From: Rubrivivax sp.
GTDB taxonomy: Bacteria; Pseudomonadota; Gammaproteobacteria; Burkholderiales; Burkholderiaceae_C
Assembly (NCBI GenBank): GCA_030653385.1
Contig: JAURZM010000014.1
Location: 1 to 64,000 of the forward strand
DNA length: 64,000 bases
Direction of reading: 5' to 3'
Shown here: one piece after another, positions 54,148 to 63,486 of the stretch
Layout: every line of letters begins with the position of its first letter
How positions within the stretch are numbered: position 1 is the stretch's first letter
Made by a program: the position numbers and the translations under genes
Notes under the pieces: model-generated
The model's database searches: none
The model's input: the letters and a program-made list of their open reading frames with translations, nothing else
Told to the model about the DNA's origin: nothing

Positions 54148-56019
54148 GTGGCAGCCGACACCGCGCCCACAACGGGTGCAACTGAAGCCGCGGCACCAGC
54201 GCCCGCCGCGCTGACCCAGCCGCCACGCCAGCGTGGCGACGCCGACCACATCCGCGCGCTGTATGTGCAGACGCCGGCCACGCTGACCGGCAACGGCATC
54301 GGCATGGCGTTGATGGCGCTCATCTTCGGGTCCTTGGCGCCCATGGCGCATGTGCTGGCCTGGCTGGGGGTCGGCTTGACGCTTTGGCTCTTGCGGCTGG
54401 CGCACTACGTGCGCTTTCGTCGCCAGCCCGACGCCCACAGCGACCAGCTGCGGGCCTGGCGCACCAGCTGGAAAGCGCTGGTGCTGGCGCAAGGTGCGCT
54501 GTGGGCCGTGGCGGTGTGGCTGTTCTGGGGCCTGGGCACGCCGTACCACACGGTCAGCCTGATCCTCATCGTCTATTCCTACTGCCTGGGCTCGGTGCAA
54601 CTGCTGGCCACGCAGAGCCGTGTTTTCCTGGCCTTCATCAGCCTGGTGCTCACGCCCACCATCGTGCGCATCGCCAGCGACACCAGCCAGCCCTGGCACC
54701 TGCAGCTGGCTTTCATCCTGACGCTGCTGTTCTGCCTGACCGTGCTGATGGCCCGCACCTACGGCAGTGCGCTGGGCCAGGCCATCAGCCTGAAGCGCCG
54801 CACCGACGAACTGGCGGGCAAGCTGCGCGTCGAGATGAGCGTCAGCGAAGAAGCGCGCCGCGCCGCCGAAGACGCCCGCCGCGCGGCCGAAGCGGCCAAC
54901 CGCGCCAAGACGCAGTTTTTTGCCGCCGCCAGCCACGACCTGCGCCAGCCGCTGCACGCCATGGGCCTGTTTGCCGAAGCGCTGCGCCAGAAAAGCCGCG
55001 ACCCCGAGGTGGCCTCGCTCGTCAACAGCATCAACGAAAGTGTCGACGCGCTGGAAGGCCTGTTCGGCGAACTGCTGGACATCACGCGCATCGACACCGG
55101 CGGTGTCGATGTGAACCCGGCGCCGGTGCGCATGCGCGACCTGTTTGCGCGCCTGCGCCTGCACTTCGAACCGACGGCCTTCGAAAAGGGCCTGATGCTT
55201 TCATTCCACGGTGAACAGCATGTGGCGCACACCGACCCGGTGCTGCTGGAACGTGTGCTGCGCAACCTGGTCAGCAACGCCATCCGCTACAGCGACGATG
55301 GCGGCGTGCTGGTCAGCTGCCGGCCGCGCCAGGGCAAGCTGCTGGTGCAGGTGTGGGACAGCGGCATCGGCATTTCCGAAGCCAATTTGCCGCGCATCTT
55401 CGACGAGTTTTTCCAGGCCCAGAGCAACCGCCCGCTCGAGGCTCACCACCGCAAGGGCCTGGGGCTGGGCCTGGCCATCGTCAAGCGCCTGGCGGCCTTG
55501 ATGGCGGCGCCGATCTCGGTGCGTTCGCGCGCCGGCCACGGCACGGTGTTCAGCCTGGAAGTGCCGGTGGGCAAGGCGCCGCGGCCCACCGAAACCGGCC
55601 AGCGCGGCGCCAGCAAGGCGGCACTGGGGCTGACGCTGCAGGGCCGGCAGATCCTGGTCGTCGAAGACGAAATGGCGGTGCGCGAAGGCCTGGTGGTGGT
55701 GCTCAAGGCCTGGGGCGCCAGCGTGTTGTCCTTCGACACCGTCGAAGCGGTGGAACAGTGGCTGGTGCAACCCGCCGACGCAGTACCCGACCTGCTGCTG
55801 GTGGACTACCGCCTGCCGCAGGGCCGCACCGGCATCGACGCCTTGCGGCTGGTGCGTGCGCGCTGGCCCGGGCGGCTGCTGCCGGCCATCGTCATCACCG
55901 GCAGCAGCCTGGGTGGACACGAAGACGAAGCGGTTTCGCACGACTACCACCTGCTCATCAAGCCGGTGCTGCCCAACAAGCTGCGGGCGATGATTGCCTT
56001 CAAGCTGGGTGTGCGATAG
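54148..56019 (+). CDS. hybrid sensor histidine kinase with C-terminal receiver
   Basis: The 623-residue membrane kinase has about five hydrophobic segments (residues ~45-205) with no large periplasmic domain, a coiled-coil linker (~215-255), HisKA with the phospho-histidine in FFAAASHDLRQPLHAMG (about residue 263), HATPase with LRNLVSNAIRYSDDGG, DSGIGIS and GLGLGLAIVKRL, then a receiver (~495-615; Asp about 553 in LLLVDYRLPQG). The input is likely intramembrane. GTG at 54148, 6 bp after the response regulator. Phosphate could reach the LuxR regulator directly or by relay. Confidence 0.93.
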   Translation: MAADTAPTTGATEAAAPAPAALTQPPRQRGDADHIRALYVQTPATLTGNGIGMALMALIFGSLAPMAHVLAWLGVGLTLWLLRLAHYVRFRRQPDAHSDQLRAWRTSWKALVLAQGALWAVAVWLFWGLGTPYHTVSLILIVYSYCLGSVQLLATQSRVFLAFISLVLTPTIVRIASDTSQPWHLQLAFILTLLFCLTVLMARTYGSALGQAISLKRRTDELAGKLRVEMSVSEEARRAAEDARRAAEAANRAKTQFFAAASHDLRQPLHAMGLFAEALRQKSRDPEVASLVNSINESVDALEGLFGELLDITRIDTGGVDVNPAPVRMRDLFARLRLHFEPTAFEKGLMLSFHGEQHVAHTDPVLLERVLRNLVSNAIRYSDDGGVLVSCRPRQGKLLVQVWDSGIGISEANLPRIFDEFFQAQSNRPLEAHHRKGLGLGLAIVKRLAALMAAPISVRSRAGHGTVFSLEVPVGKAPRPTETGQRGASKAALGLTLQGRQILVVEDEMAVREGLVVVLKAWGASVLSFDTVEAVEQWLVQPADAVPDLLLVDYRLPQGRTGIDALRLVRARWPGRLLPAIVITGSSLGGHEDEAVSHDYHLLIKPVLPNKLRAMIAFKLGVR

Positions 56020-56036
56020 GTGTGCCTGACGCCGAG

Positions 56037-59000
56037 ATGACCGAAGCCCAGGCTGCACTCCGCCAGGCCATTGCCGCCATCGAAGCCCAGCGCGCCGTGT
56101 TGGGCGACACCGTCACCAACGCCGCGCTGGCGCCTTTGCAGGCGCGGCTGGCGGCAGACCAGGCTTCGCCGTCGCAGCAACAGCACCTGCGCCTGGTGAC
56201 GGTGCTGTTCCTGGACATCGTGGGCTCGACATCGCTCACGCAGCGTCTGGACCCCGAAGAAGTGCACGCCGTGATGGACGGCGCACTGCAAGGTTTTGCC
56301 GCCGTCGTGACCGCCCACGGCGGTCGTGTGCTGCAGTTTGCGGGCGACAGCCTGCTGGCCGCCTTCGGTGCCGAAGGCGCGCACGAAGACGATGCGGCAC
56401 GTGCCGTGCACGCCGGCCTGGCGCTGCTGGCCCGCGGTGCCCAGATAGGCCGCGAGGTGCAGGCCCGACACGGCCACGCAGGCCTGAACGTGCGCGTGGG
56501 TGTGCACACCGGCCGTGTGCTGCTGGGCGGTGGTGTCGACGACGAAGGCACGATCCGCGGCATGACGGTCAACGTGGCAGCGCGGCTCGAGCAGGCCGCG
56601 CCGCCGGGCGCGCTGCGCATCAGCCACGACACCTGGCGCCATGTGCAGGGCCTGTTCGTGGCCCAGGTGCAGCCGGCGCTGCAGGTCAAGGGGCGCGACG
56701 AACCGCTGCTGTCCTACCTGGTCGACGCGGCGGTGCCCGGCGCCGTGCAGGCCCACCGCGGCCTGGACGGCGTGAACACGCCACTGCTGGGCCGTGATGC
56801 CGAACTGGCCGGACTGCTGGCCAACTTCGACGACGTGCAGGTGCAGGGCAGCGCACGCGCCTGCACCGTCATCGGCGAAGCCGGCCTGGGCAAGAGCCGT
56901 CTGGTGCTGGAAGTGCAGCAGCACTTGCAGGCCCGTGTGCCCGTCGGCCCTGCAGGCAGCACACGCAGCACGCTGACGGTGCTGTTGGCGCGCGCCCACC
57001 CGGCCCATCAGATGCAACCTTACCGCCTGCTGCGCGACATGCTGGCCGCGCACCTGCAGGTGGTGGACAGCGACAGCGCCGACTCCGCGCGCCGCCGGCT
57101 GTGCGAAGGCCTGGCGCCGGCTTTTGCGGGCCAGGGTGACGCACCGCTGCACGCCATCGGCCAGCTCATCGGGCTGGACTTCGCGGCCAGCCCGCATGTG
57201 GCCCACGTCGACCCGCGCGATCTGCGCAAACGGGCGCTGGCCGCGCTGGACCATTGGCTGCAGTCACTGGCGGCCGAACACCAGGGCCCGCTGCTGCTGG
57301 TGGCCGAAGACCTGCACTGGGCCGACGACGCGTCGCTCGACCTGCTGCTGCAGTGGATGGCCGGCCCGCTGCCCATCTTGCTGCTGGCCACCGCGCGGCC
57401 GGCGCTGCTGGAGCGCCGCCCCGACTGGGCCCAGGGTGTGGCCGGTCACCGCCAACTGCTGCTCGACGGCCTGGGCCGCGAAGCCAGCGCGGCACTGGCC
57501 GCTGCGCTGTTGCAACGCATGCCGCAGGTGCCGCCCGACCTGCTGCAGCTGCTCACGCACCATGCCGACGGCAACCCTTACTACATGGAAGAGCTGCTGA
57601 AGATGTTGATCGACGACGGTGTCGTCAGCACCGAAGGGGGTGTCTGGCAGGTTCAGGCCCAGCAACTGGCCAGCGTGCAGCTGCCCACCACGCTGGTGGG
57701 TGTGCTGCAGGCGCGTCTGGACAGCCTGGCCGAAGGTGAGCGACAGGCACTGCAGCAGGCGGCCATCGTGGGCAGCGTGTTCTGGGACGAAGCGCTGGCG
57801 GCGCTGGACGTGCGGGCGCCGCAGCAGCTGCCGGGCCTGCACGACAAGGCGCTGGTGCAGGCACGCGAAGGCAGTGCCTTCGAAGGCACCACCGAAGAAA
57901 ACTTCCGTCACCACCTGCTGCAGCAGGTGGCCTACGACACCGTGTTGAAGGCGCAGCGCCGCAGTGGCCACGCGGCGGCGGCACGCTGGCTGGCGCACCG
58001 CGTGGCGGGCCGTGCCAGCGAACACCTGGCCACCACGGCCCAGCATTTCCTGCAGGCTGGCGAACTGGAAGAAGCCGCACGCTGGCTGGCCGATGCTGCC
58101 GACCATGCGGCCAAGCGCTTCGACAACAGCAACGCCCTGGCCCTGGCACGCCGGGCGCTGGAAGTCATTCAGCCCGGGCAGACCGAGCTGCAGGTGCGGC
58201 TGCTGGGCCGGGTGGTCAAGCTCGCCGACCTGATGGCCGACCGCCGCGCACAAGGCGATGCCATCCAACAGCTGCTGACGCTGGCCGCGCGGCCCGACGC
58301 ACCGCCGCGCTGGTATGCCAACGCCCAGCTGACGCAGGCCACCTGGCAGTTCCGCACCGGCAAACACGAAGACGCCGAACTCAGTGCACAGGCGGCCGTC
58401 GAAGCCGCGATGGCGGCCGGTGAGGACTTGATCGCCGCCGAGGGCTTCAACCTGCGCGTGGTGATGGCCCGGCTGCGCGGGGACCAGGCCGCAGCCCGGC
58501 AACATGGCCTGGCCGGCCTGCAGATTGCGCGGCGCTGCCAGGCCCCCAGCTTCGAGCTGCGGCTGCAAGGCAACCTGGGCCTGTGTGACTTCGAGCTGGG
58601 CCACCTGGAGTCGGCCCGCGACGCATTGGCCAGCAGCCTGGCGCTGGCGCGGGTGCACGGCCCCGAGGCCTTGCTGCCGGTGCTGATCGCCAACCTGGCG
58701 GCCATCCATGTGCAGATGGCCGACTACACCGTGGCGCTGCGTTGGGCCGAAGAAGGCATCGCCGCAGGCACCTTGCTGGGCGACCGCGTGCACACGCTGG
58801 TGGCGCAGCTGAACCAGTCGCAGGCGCTGTGGGGGCTGGGCCGCTGCGAGCAGCGGCCCGAGCTGGTGGAACGAGCGCGTGACATCGGCGCTCAATGTGT
58901 CGAGGGCCTGCAGGCAGCGCAGTCCTTTCTGCTCGAAGCCGTGGGGCGCGAATTGCAGGCCGACATCGAGCTCGCGCTGGGTCGGCTCGAGGCCTCGCTG

Positions 59001-59396
59001 GCCAGTTTCCAGGCTGCCGAGCAAAGGTACGAAGAGCTGGGCCAGGAACCGGGTCGCCTGAACAGCCGCGCTGGGGTCGTGTACCTGCGCAGCCTGCTTG
59101 CCCCAGAACGGCCAGCCGCCGAATCCCTGGCCGACCTGGCACCCGTGCTCGAACGCCTGCGCGACTGTCCAGCGCACGACCCGGTGGGCGGCAATCTGCG
59201 CACACGTTTGCTGTGTTACCACCTGCTGGCCCGCGTCGGCCACGCCGACGCGGCCCTGCTGCTGAAACAGGCCCAGGCCACGCTGCAGGACTCGCTGGAC
59301 CGCTTCGTGGACCCGGCATTGCGCGATCAGTACCTGCGCCAGCAGACCCACGTGCGCGAACTGCATGCCGTGCTGGCGGGGCTTGCCGCCCCATGA
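56037..59396 (+). CDS. class III nucleotide cyclase fused to AAA ATPase and TPR-type repeats
   Basis: The 1,119-residue cytoplasmic protein. The class III adenylate/guanylate cyclase domain is at about residues 50-230: metal aspartates in VLFLDIVGSTSLTQRL and FAGDSLLAAFG, and NVAARLEQAAPPG near the end. Then comes an AAA/STAND-like ATPase (~255-600) with P-loop GEAGLGKSRLV and Walker B-like LLLVAEDLHWADD, then an all-helical TPR-like half. This layout is seen in regulatory cyclases that sense signals through the ATPase/TPR part. ATG 56037 is used; GTG 56022 is an alternative. The gene follows the kinase within 17 bp. Confidence 0.9.
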   Translation: MTEAQAALRQAIAAIEAQRAVLGDTVTNAALAPLQARLAADQASPSQQQHLRLVTVLFLDIVGSTSLTQRLDPEEVHAVMDGALQGFAAVVTAHGGRVLQFAGDSLLAAFGAEGAHEDDAARAVHAGLALLARGAQIGREVQARHGHAGLNVRVGVHTGRVLLGGGVDDEGTIRGMTVNVAARLEQAAPPGALRISHDTWRHVQGLFVAQVQPALQVKGRDEPLLSYLVDAAVPGAVQAHRGLDGVNTPLLGRDAELAGLLANFDDVQVQGSARACTVIGEAGLGKSRLVLEVQQHLQARVPVGPAGSTRSTLTVLLARAHPAHQMQPYRLLRDMLAAHLQVVDSDSADSARRRLCEGLAPAFAGQGDAPLHAIGQLIGLDFAASPHVAHVDPRDLRKRALAALDHWLQSLAAEHQGPLLLVAEDLHWADDASLDLLLQWMAGPLPILLLATARPALLERRPDWAQGVAGHRQLLLDGLGREASAALAAALLQRMPQVPPDLLQLLTHHADGNPYYMEELLKMLIDDGVVSTEGGVWQVQAQQLASVQLPTTLVGVLQARLDSLAEGERQALQQAAIVGSVFWDEALAALDVRAPQQLPGLHDKALVQAREGSAFEGTTEENFRHHLLQQVAYDTVLKAQRRSGHAAAARWLAHRVAGRASEHLATTAQHFLQAGELEEAARWLADAADHAAKRFDNSNALALARRALEVIQPGQTELQVRLLGRVVKLADLMADRRAQGDAIQQLLTLAARPDAPPRWYANAQLTQATWQFRTGKHEDAELSAQAAVEAAMAAGEDLIAAEGFNLRVVMARLRGDQAAARQHGLAGLQIARRCQAPSFELRLQGNLGLCDFELGHLESARDALASSLALARVHGPEALLPVLIANLAAIHVQMADYTVALRWAEEGIAAGTLLGDRVHTLVAQLNQSQALWGLGRCEQRPELVERARDIGAQCVEGLQAAQSFLLEAVGRELQADIELALGRLEASLASFQAAEQRYEELGQEPGRLNSRAGVVYLRSLLAPERPAAESLADLAPVLERLRDCPAHDPVGGNLRTRLLCYHLLARVGHADAALLLKQAQATLQDSLDRFVDPALRDQYLRQQTHVRELHAVLAGLAAP

Positions 59397-59593
59397 GCCG
59401 TCCGCCCGCTTGCCCGGCCTGCAGAGCCGACATGGCCAGCCGACGCGCACGCCGTCCCCCGGTGCAGCAAACTGCCACGGCAGTGCCCTTCACTTCGGGG
59501 CCTCGGAGCGCCCGCGACTGACTAAGCTGCAAGCTTCGCGCGGGCAGCGTCTGCCCGGCACCTGAAGCGTTTCCCTTGAACCGCAGACCCTGA

Positions 59594-61297
59594 ATGAACG
59601 TGAAGTTCAAGCGCCTGAGCAGCAGCTTGGTGACCCGTCTGGTGCTGATGAGCCTGGTCTTGCTGGTGCTGGGCACCTTGGTCAGCTACTGGCAGTTGAC
59701 CCGCTTTCTGCGCCAGGACCTGACGGCGATGGTGGCAGAGCAGCAAGCCACCCTGGCCGACTACGTGGCACGCGACGTCGACGCCGGCTTGGCGCTGCGC
59801 CTGCAGTTCCTGCAGCGCACCGCGCGGGACCTGTCGCCCGGCCTGCTGCAGCGTCCGGCTGACTTGCAGGCCTGGCTGGCCCGGCGTCATCAGTTGCAGC
59901 CGCTGTTCGACCTGGGCCTGCTGGTGCTCGACCCCGCAGGCCGGGTGATAACCATGGATTCGCCTGGGCCGACGCTGGGAGCCGGGTCCTTTGCCCCCGA
60001 AGTTGCCCAACTGGCCCAACTGGCCCAGCGACCGCCGGGCGACCTGCAGGGTTGGGTCGGCAGCCCCCGCCGCGGCCTGGCGGGCACGCAGCCCATGCTG
60101 CCACTGGTGGCCCCGCTGCGAAGCGCCGATGGCGCGTTGCTCGGTCTGCTGCTCGGGGTCGAGGCACTCACCCCAAAAGGTTTCCTGTCGCGCGTGCTCG
60201 AGCAGCGCATTGCGCCGGGCACCGACCCTGCCGACACCGGCAACGCACCGGCCAAGACCCCGGGCCCGGGTTTGTTGCTCGTGGCGCCGCACGAGGGCCT
60301 TTTTGTGGCCTCGACGCAGCCCGACAGGGTGATGCAGCCCACGCCGGCCAGCGGCATCAACCTGCTGCACGACCGTGCGATGGCCGGTTACCGCGGCAGC
60401 GGCACCACCGTCAACGCCCGCGGCGTGGAAGAGATCGCGGCCATCGCTTCGGTGCCGCTGAGCGGCTGGTTCGTGGTCGCCCGCATGCCCACGGCCCAGG
60501 CCTTCGCCAGCGTCACGCGCTTGCAGAAGTTCATCTTGCAGCGGCGCCTGCCGGTGGTGGCGGTGGTGGTGCTGCTGATCGCCGGCGTTTTTGCCTGGCT
60601 GCTGCGGCCACTGTTGCGCTCTGCCGCGCTGGCCGAGCGCATGACCCGTGGCGAGGTGCCGCTGGCGCCGCTGCCCGTGGTGCGCGACGACGAAGTGGGC
60701 CACCTGACCGACGCCTTCAACCGCCTGCTGGCCAAGCTGGGTGAGCAGCAGGCCGAACTGGAACGCCTGGCGCACCACGACAACCTGACCGGCCTGCCCA
60801 ACCGCAAGCTGCTGATCGACCGCCTGCAGCAGGCACTGTCGCGTGCTCAGCGCCAGGGCAGTTCGGCGGCGCTGCTGTTCATGGACCTGGACGGTTTCAA
60901 GGGCCTGAACGACTCGCTGGGCCACGAAACGGGCGACGCCGCGCTGCGCGCCATTGCCCAGCGGCTGGCGGTGGCGGTGCGCCAGGGCGACACGGTGGCG
61001 CGCCTGGGCGGTGATGAATTTGTGCTGCTGGCGCCCGACCTGGCCGGTGACACACAGGCCGCCGTGGCGGCCCTGGTGCAGAAGTGCCGCGATGCGGTGC
61101 GGCAGCCTCTGCAACTGGGCGGCCGGCTCCACACGCTGGGCGTGTCCATCGGCACCGCGGTGTCACGTGGCCAACACAGCCCTTCGGAGCTGCTGGAAGC
61201 GGCCGACAAGGCCATGTACGCCAGCAAACCCACGGGCCGCGAAGCCCAGGTGAGCGGCGCCGTGCTCGAGGCGCCAGACGCCACGCAGACGGCCTGA
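59594..61297 (+). CDS. membrane GGDEF diguanylate cyclase with periplasmic sensor
   Basis: The 567-residue protein has a transmembrane helix at ~13-33, a periplasmic sensing domain (~35-310, dCACHE-like), a second helix (~315-337), a HAMP-like linker, and the GGDEF domain (~395-550). The active-site RLGGDEF is intact and an RxxD inhibitory site (RQGD) sits five residues before it, so it should make c-di-GMP with product feedback. It is probably separate from the cyclase gene (197-bp gap). A CCGGCC-TCA-GGCCGG hairpin at 61311-61325 overlaps the convergent lldD stop. Confidence 0.94.
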   Translation: MNVKFKRLSSSLVTRLVLMSLVLLVLGTLVSYWQLTRFLRQDLTAMVAEQQATLADYVARDVDAGLALRLQFLQRTARDLSPGLLQRPADLQAWLARRHQLQPLFDLGLLVLDPAGRVITMDSPGPTLGAGSFAPEVAQLAQLAQRPPGDLQGWVGSPRRGLAGTQPMLPLVAPLRSADGALLGLLLGVEALTPKGFLSRVLEQRIAPGTDPADTGNAPAKTPGPGLLLVAPHEGLFVASTQPDRVMQPTPASGINLLHDRAMAGYRGSGTTVNARGVEEIAAIASVPLSGWFVVARMPTAQAFASVTRLQKFILQRRLPVVAVVVLLIAGVFAWLLRPLLRSAALAERMTRGEVPLAPLPVVRDDEVGHLTDAFNRLLAKLGEQQAELERLAHHDNLTGLPNRKLLIDRLQQALSRAQRQGSSAALLFMDLDGFKGLNDSLGHETGDAALRAIAQRLAVAVRQGDTVARLGGDEFVLLAPDLAGDTQAAVAALVQKCRDAVRQPLQLGGRLHTLGVSIGTAVSRGQHSPSELLEAADKAMYASKPTGREAQVSGAVLEAPDATQTA

Positions 61298-61316
61298 GTG
61301 CACGAGGGCTCCGGCC

Positions 61317-62480
61317 TCAGGCCGGGATCAGCGTTGGCAGCGTGCCCGGCAGCAGGATGCTGCGCTCGACGGTGTGGATCTGCGTGTGGCCGCAGAAGGC
61401 CATCGTCACGTCCAGTTCCTTGTGGATGATCTGCAGGGCCTTCGTGACACCCGCTTCACCCATCGCGCCCAGGCCGTAGACCATGGCGCGGCCGATCATC
61501 GTGCCGCGGGCGCCCAGCGCCCAGGCCTTCAGCACGTCCTGCCCGCTGCGGATGCCGCCGTCCATCCAGACCTCGATCTGGCTGCCCACCGCGGCCACGA
61601 TGGCCGGCAGCGCTTCGATGCTGCTGGGCGCGCCGTCCAACTGCCGCCCACCGTGGTTGCTGACGACGATGGCGTCGGCACCGCTTTTCACGGCCAGCTG
61701 GGCGTCCTCGACATCCATGATGCCCTTCAGGATGAGCTTGCCGCCCCACTGTTCTTTCACCCACGCCACGTCGGCCCAGCTCAGCGTGGGGTCGAACTGC
61801 TCGTTGGTCCACGAGGCCAGGCTCTTCATGTCGGTGACGGCCTTCACATGCCCCACCAGGTTGCGGAAGGTGTGGCGGCGCGTGCCCGCCATGCCCAGGC
61901 ACCAGCGCGGTTTGCTGGCCATGTTCAGCAGATTGCCCAGCGAAGGAATGACCGACGCGCGCATCTTGTTCTTCAGGTCCTTGTGGCGTTGGCCAATGAC
62001 CTGCAGGTCCAGCGTCAGCACCAGCGCGCTGCACTTGGCGGCCTTGCAGCGGTCGATCATGCGTTTCATCGCTTCACGGTCGCGCATCATGTAGAGCTGG
62101 AACCAGAAGGGCGCGCTGGTGTTCTCGGCCACGTCTTCGATGCTGCAGATGCTCATCGTCGACAGCGTGAAGGGGATGCCGAATTTTTCGGCCGCACGGG
62201 CGGCGTGGATCTCGCCGTCGGCGTGCTGCATGCCGGTCAGGCCCACGGGCGCGATGGCCACCGGCATCTTCACCGCCTGGCCCACCATCGTGGTGGCGGT
62301 GCAGCGGTTTTCCATGTTCACGGCCACCCGCTGGCGCAGCTTGATCTTCTGGAAGTCGTCGCTGTTGGCGCGGTAGGTGCCTTCGGTCCAGCTGCCGCTG
62401 TCGGCGTAGTCGTAGAACATGCGCGGCACACGCTGTTTGGCCAGCACACGCAGGTCTTCGATGGTGGTGATGACGGTCAT
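61317..62480 (-). CDS. lldD: FMN-dependent L-lactate dehydrogenase / alpha-hydroxy-acid oxidase
   Basis: Membrane-associated flavoenzyme oxidising L-lactate to pyruvate; 387 residues. Motifs: PRMFYDYADSGSWTEGTYR, IAPVGLTGMQHADGE, the active-site SNHGGRQLDGAPSSIEALP and DGGIRSGQDVLKAWALGA. Other alpha-hydroxy acids are possible substrates. The upstream LysR gene is on the same strand with a 63-bp gap and is a natural candidate regulator. Confidence 0.93.
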   Translation of the reverse strand: MTVITTIEDLRVLAKQRVPRMFYDYADSGSWTEGTYRANSDDFQKIKLRQRVAVNMENRCTATTMVGQAVKMPVAIAPVGLTGMQHADGEIHAARAAEKFGIPFTLSTMSICSIEDVAENTSAPFWFQLYMMRDREAMKRMIDRCKAAKCSALVLTLDLQVIGQRHKDLKNKMRASVIPSLGNLLNMASKPRWCLGMAGTRRHTFRNLVGHVKAVTDMKSLASWTNEQFDPTLSWADVAWVKEQWGGKLILKGIMDVEDAQLAVKSGADAIVVSNHGGRQLDGAPSSIEALPAIVAAVGSQIEVWMDGGIRSGQDVLKAWALGARGTMIGRAMVYGLGAMGEAGVTKALQIIHKELDVTMAFCGHTQIHTVERSILLPGTLPTLIPA

Positions 62481-62543
62481 CTTGTTTTGTCTCCTGTGGC
62501 CTGCGATGCTAGCCAGCTCTGGCGGGCCGGCCCGGAATGTTCT

Positions 62544-63458
62544 TCAGGCCTGACGCGAAACCCGCGAAACCAGGGCGCGCGCCTGCTGCTCGATGTGCGT
62601 GCAGGTGGCGGTCAGCCAGGCGGCAAACAGCGGTGCAGCGCCGCTGTCGGCGTGTGGCGTCAGCACGTAGGGGTTGGTCGGCTCGGTGCTGATGCCGAAC
62701 AAGGGCCTCAGTGCGCCACTTTCCAGCCAGTGGCGGGCCAGGCTGGGTCGGCCCAGCACCACGCCCTGGCCGCTGACCGCCGCTTCCAGCGTCAGGCCCA
62801 GGTCCACCAGTTTCGTGCCGGTGGAGGGTTCAGGCCAGTTCAGCCCCGCCGCCTTGAACCAGGGCGCCCAGGGCTCCAGCGGTGTGCGCAGCAGCGGCGC
62901 GTGGGCCAGGTCGGCTGGTGCGTTCAGCGCCGGCAGGCGGGCCAGCAGCGCGGGTGATGCCATCGGCAGCACACGGTCGTTCAGCAGCACCTGGCCGGGC
63001 AGGCCCTGGCCGTTGCGCACTTCGATGTCGGACTCGCCGCTGGCGGTGTCCAGGTAAGGAATCGACAGCACCACCTCGAGCTCGATCTCGGGGTGGGCTG
63101 CGGTGAAGCTCTCGAGCCCCGGCACCAGGATCTGGCGCGCGAAGGTGGGTGGTGTGGTGACCCGCAACTTCTGCAGCCGCTGCTGAGCGCGCTGGTGTTG
63201 CGGCATGGCCGCCAGCAGGCCCAGGGCCTGGCTCACCTGCTGCAGGTACTCACGTCCGCCAGCGGTCAGGGACAGGGTGCGTGCACCCCGCACAAACAGT
63301 GGCGCGCCCAGCAGGTCTTCAACCGTCGCCACCCGCTTGCTGACGGCGCTGGCGGTGACGGCCAGCTCGTCGCCCGCCCGCTCGAAGCTGCCCAGGCGCG
63401 CCGCGGCTTCGAAAGCGCGCAGGCCGTCGATGGAAGGAAAGCGCAACTCGCGGCTCAT
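62544..63458 (-). CDS. LysR family transcriptional regulator (GcvA-like)
   Basis: The 304-residue product has an N-terminal winged helix (FPSIDGLRAFEAAARLGSFE, ASAVSKRVATVEDLLGAPLF) and a type 2 periplasmic-binding-like effector domain. The start is ATG at 63458 (MSRELRFPSIDG); an upstream in-frame start near 63506 would add an unlikely 16 residues. The helix-turn-helix resembles GcvA-type regulators. It lies just upstream of lldD in the same direction and may control it. Confidence 0.92.
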   Translation of the reverse strand: MSRELRFPSIDGLRAFEAAARLGSFERAGDELAVTASAVSKRVATVEDLLGAPLFVRGARTLSLTAGGREYLQQVSQALGLLAAMPQHQRAQQRLQKLRVTTPPTFARQILVPGLESFTAAHPEIELEVVLSIPYLDTASGESDIEVRNGQGLPGQVLLNDRVLPMASPALLARLPALNAPADLAHAPLLRTPLEPWAPWFKAAGLNWPEPSTGTKLVDLGLTLEAAVSGQGVVLGRPSLARHWLESGALRPLFGISTEPTNPYVLTPHADSGAAPLFAAWLTATCTHIEQQARALVSRVSRQA

Positions 63459-63486
63459 GGTCTGCCTCGGCGCCAGTCTAAGCGCG

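Noticed and set aside
57264..59450. 728-codon minus-strand frame opposite the cyclase/ATPase gene
   Set aside because: Shadow frame: the + strand has clear cyclase and P-loop motifs and good codon structure, the minus translation has none.
59393..59521. Possible 42-codon gene overlapping the cyclase stop (ATGA), product with a CPAC motif
   Set aside because: The coupling is suggestive, but the product is short, low in complexity and resembles no protein I know; the 197-bp gap is more simply a leader of the GGDEF gene.
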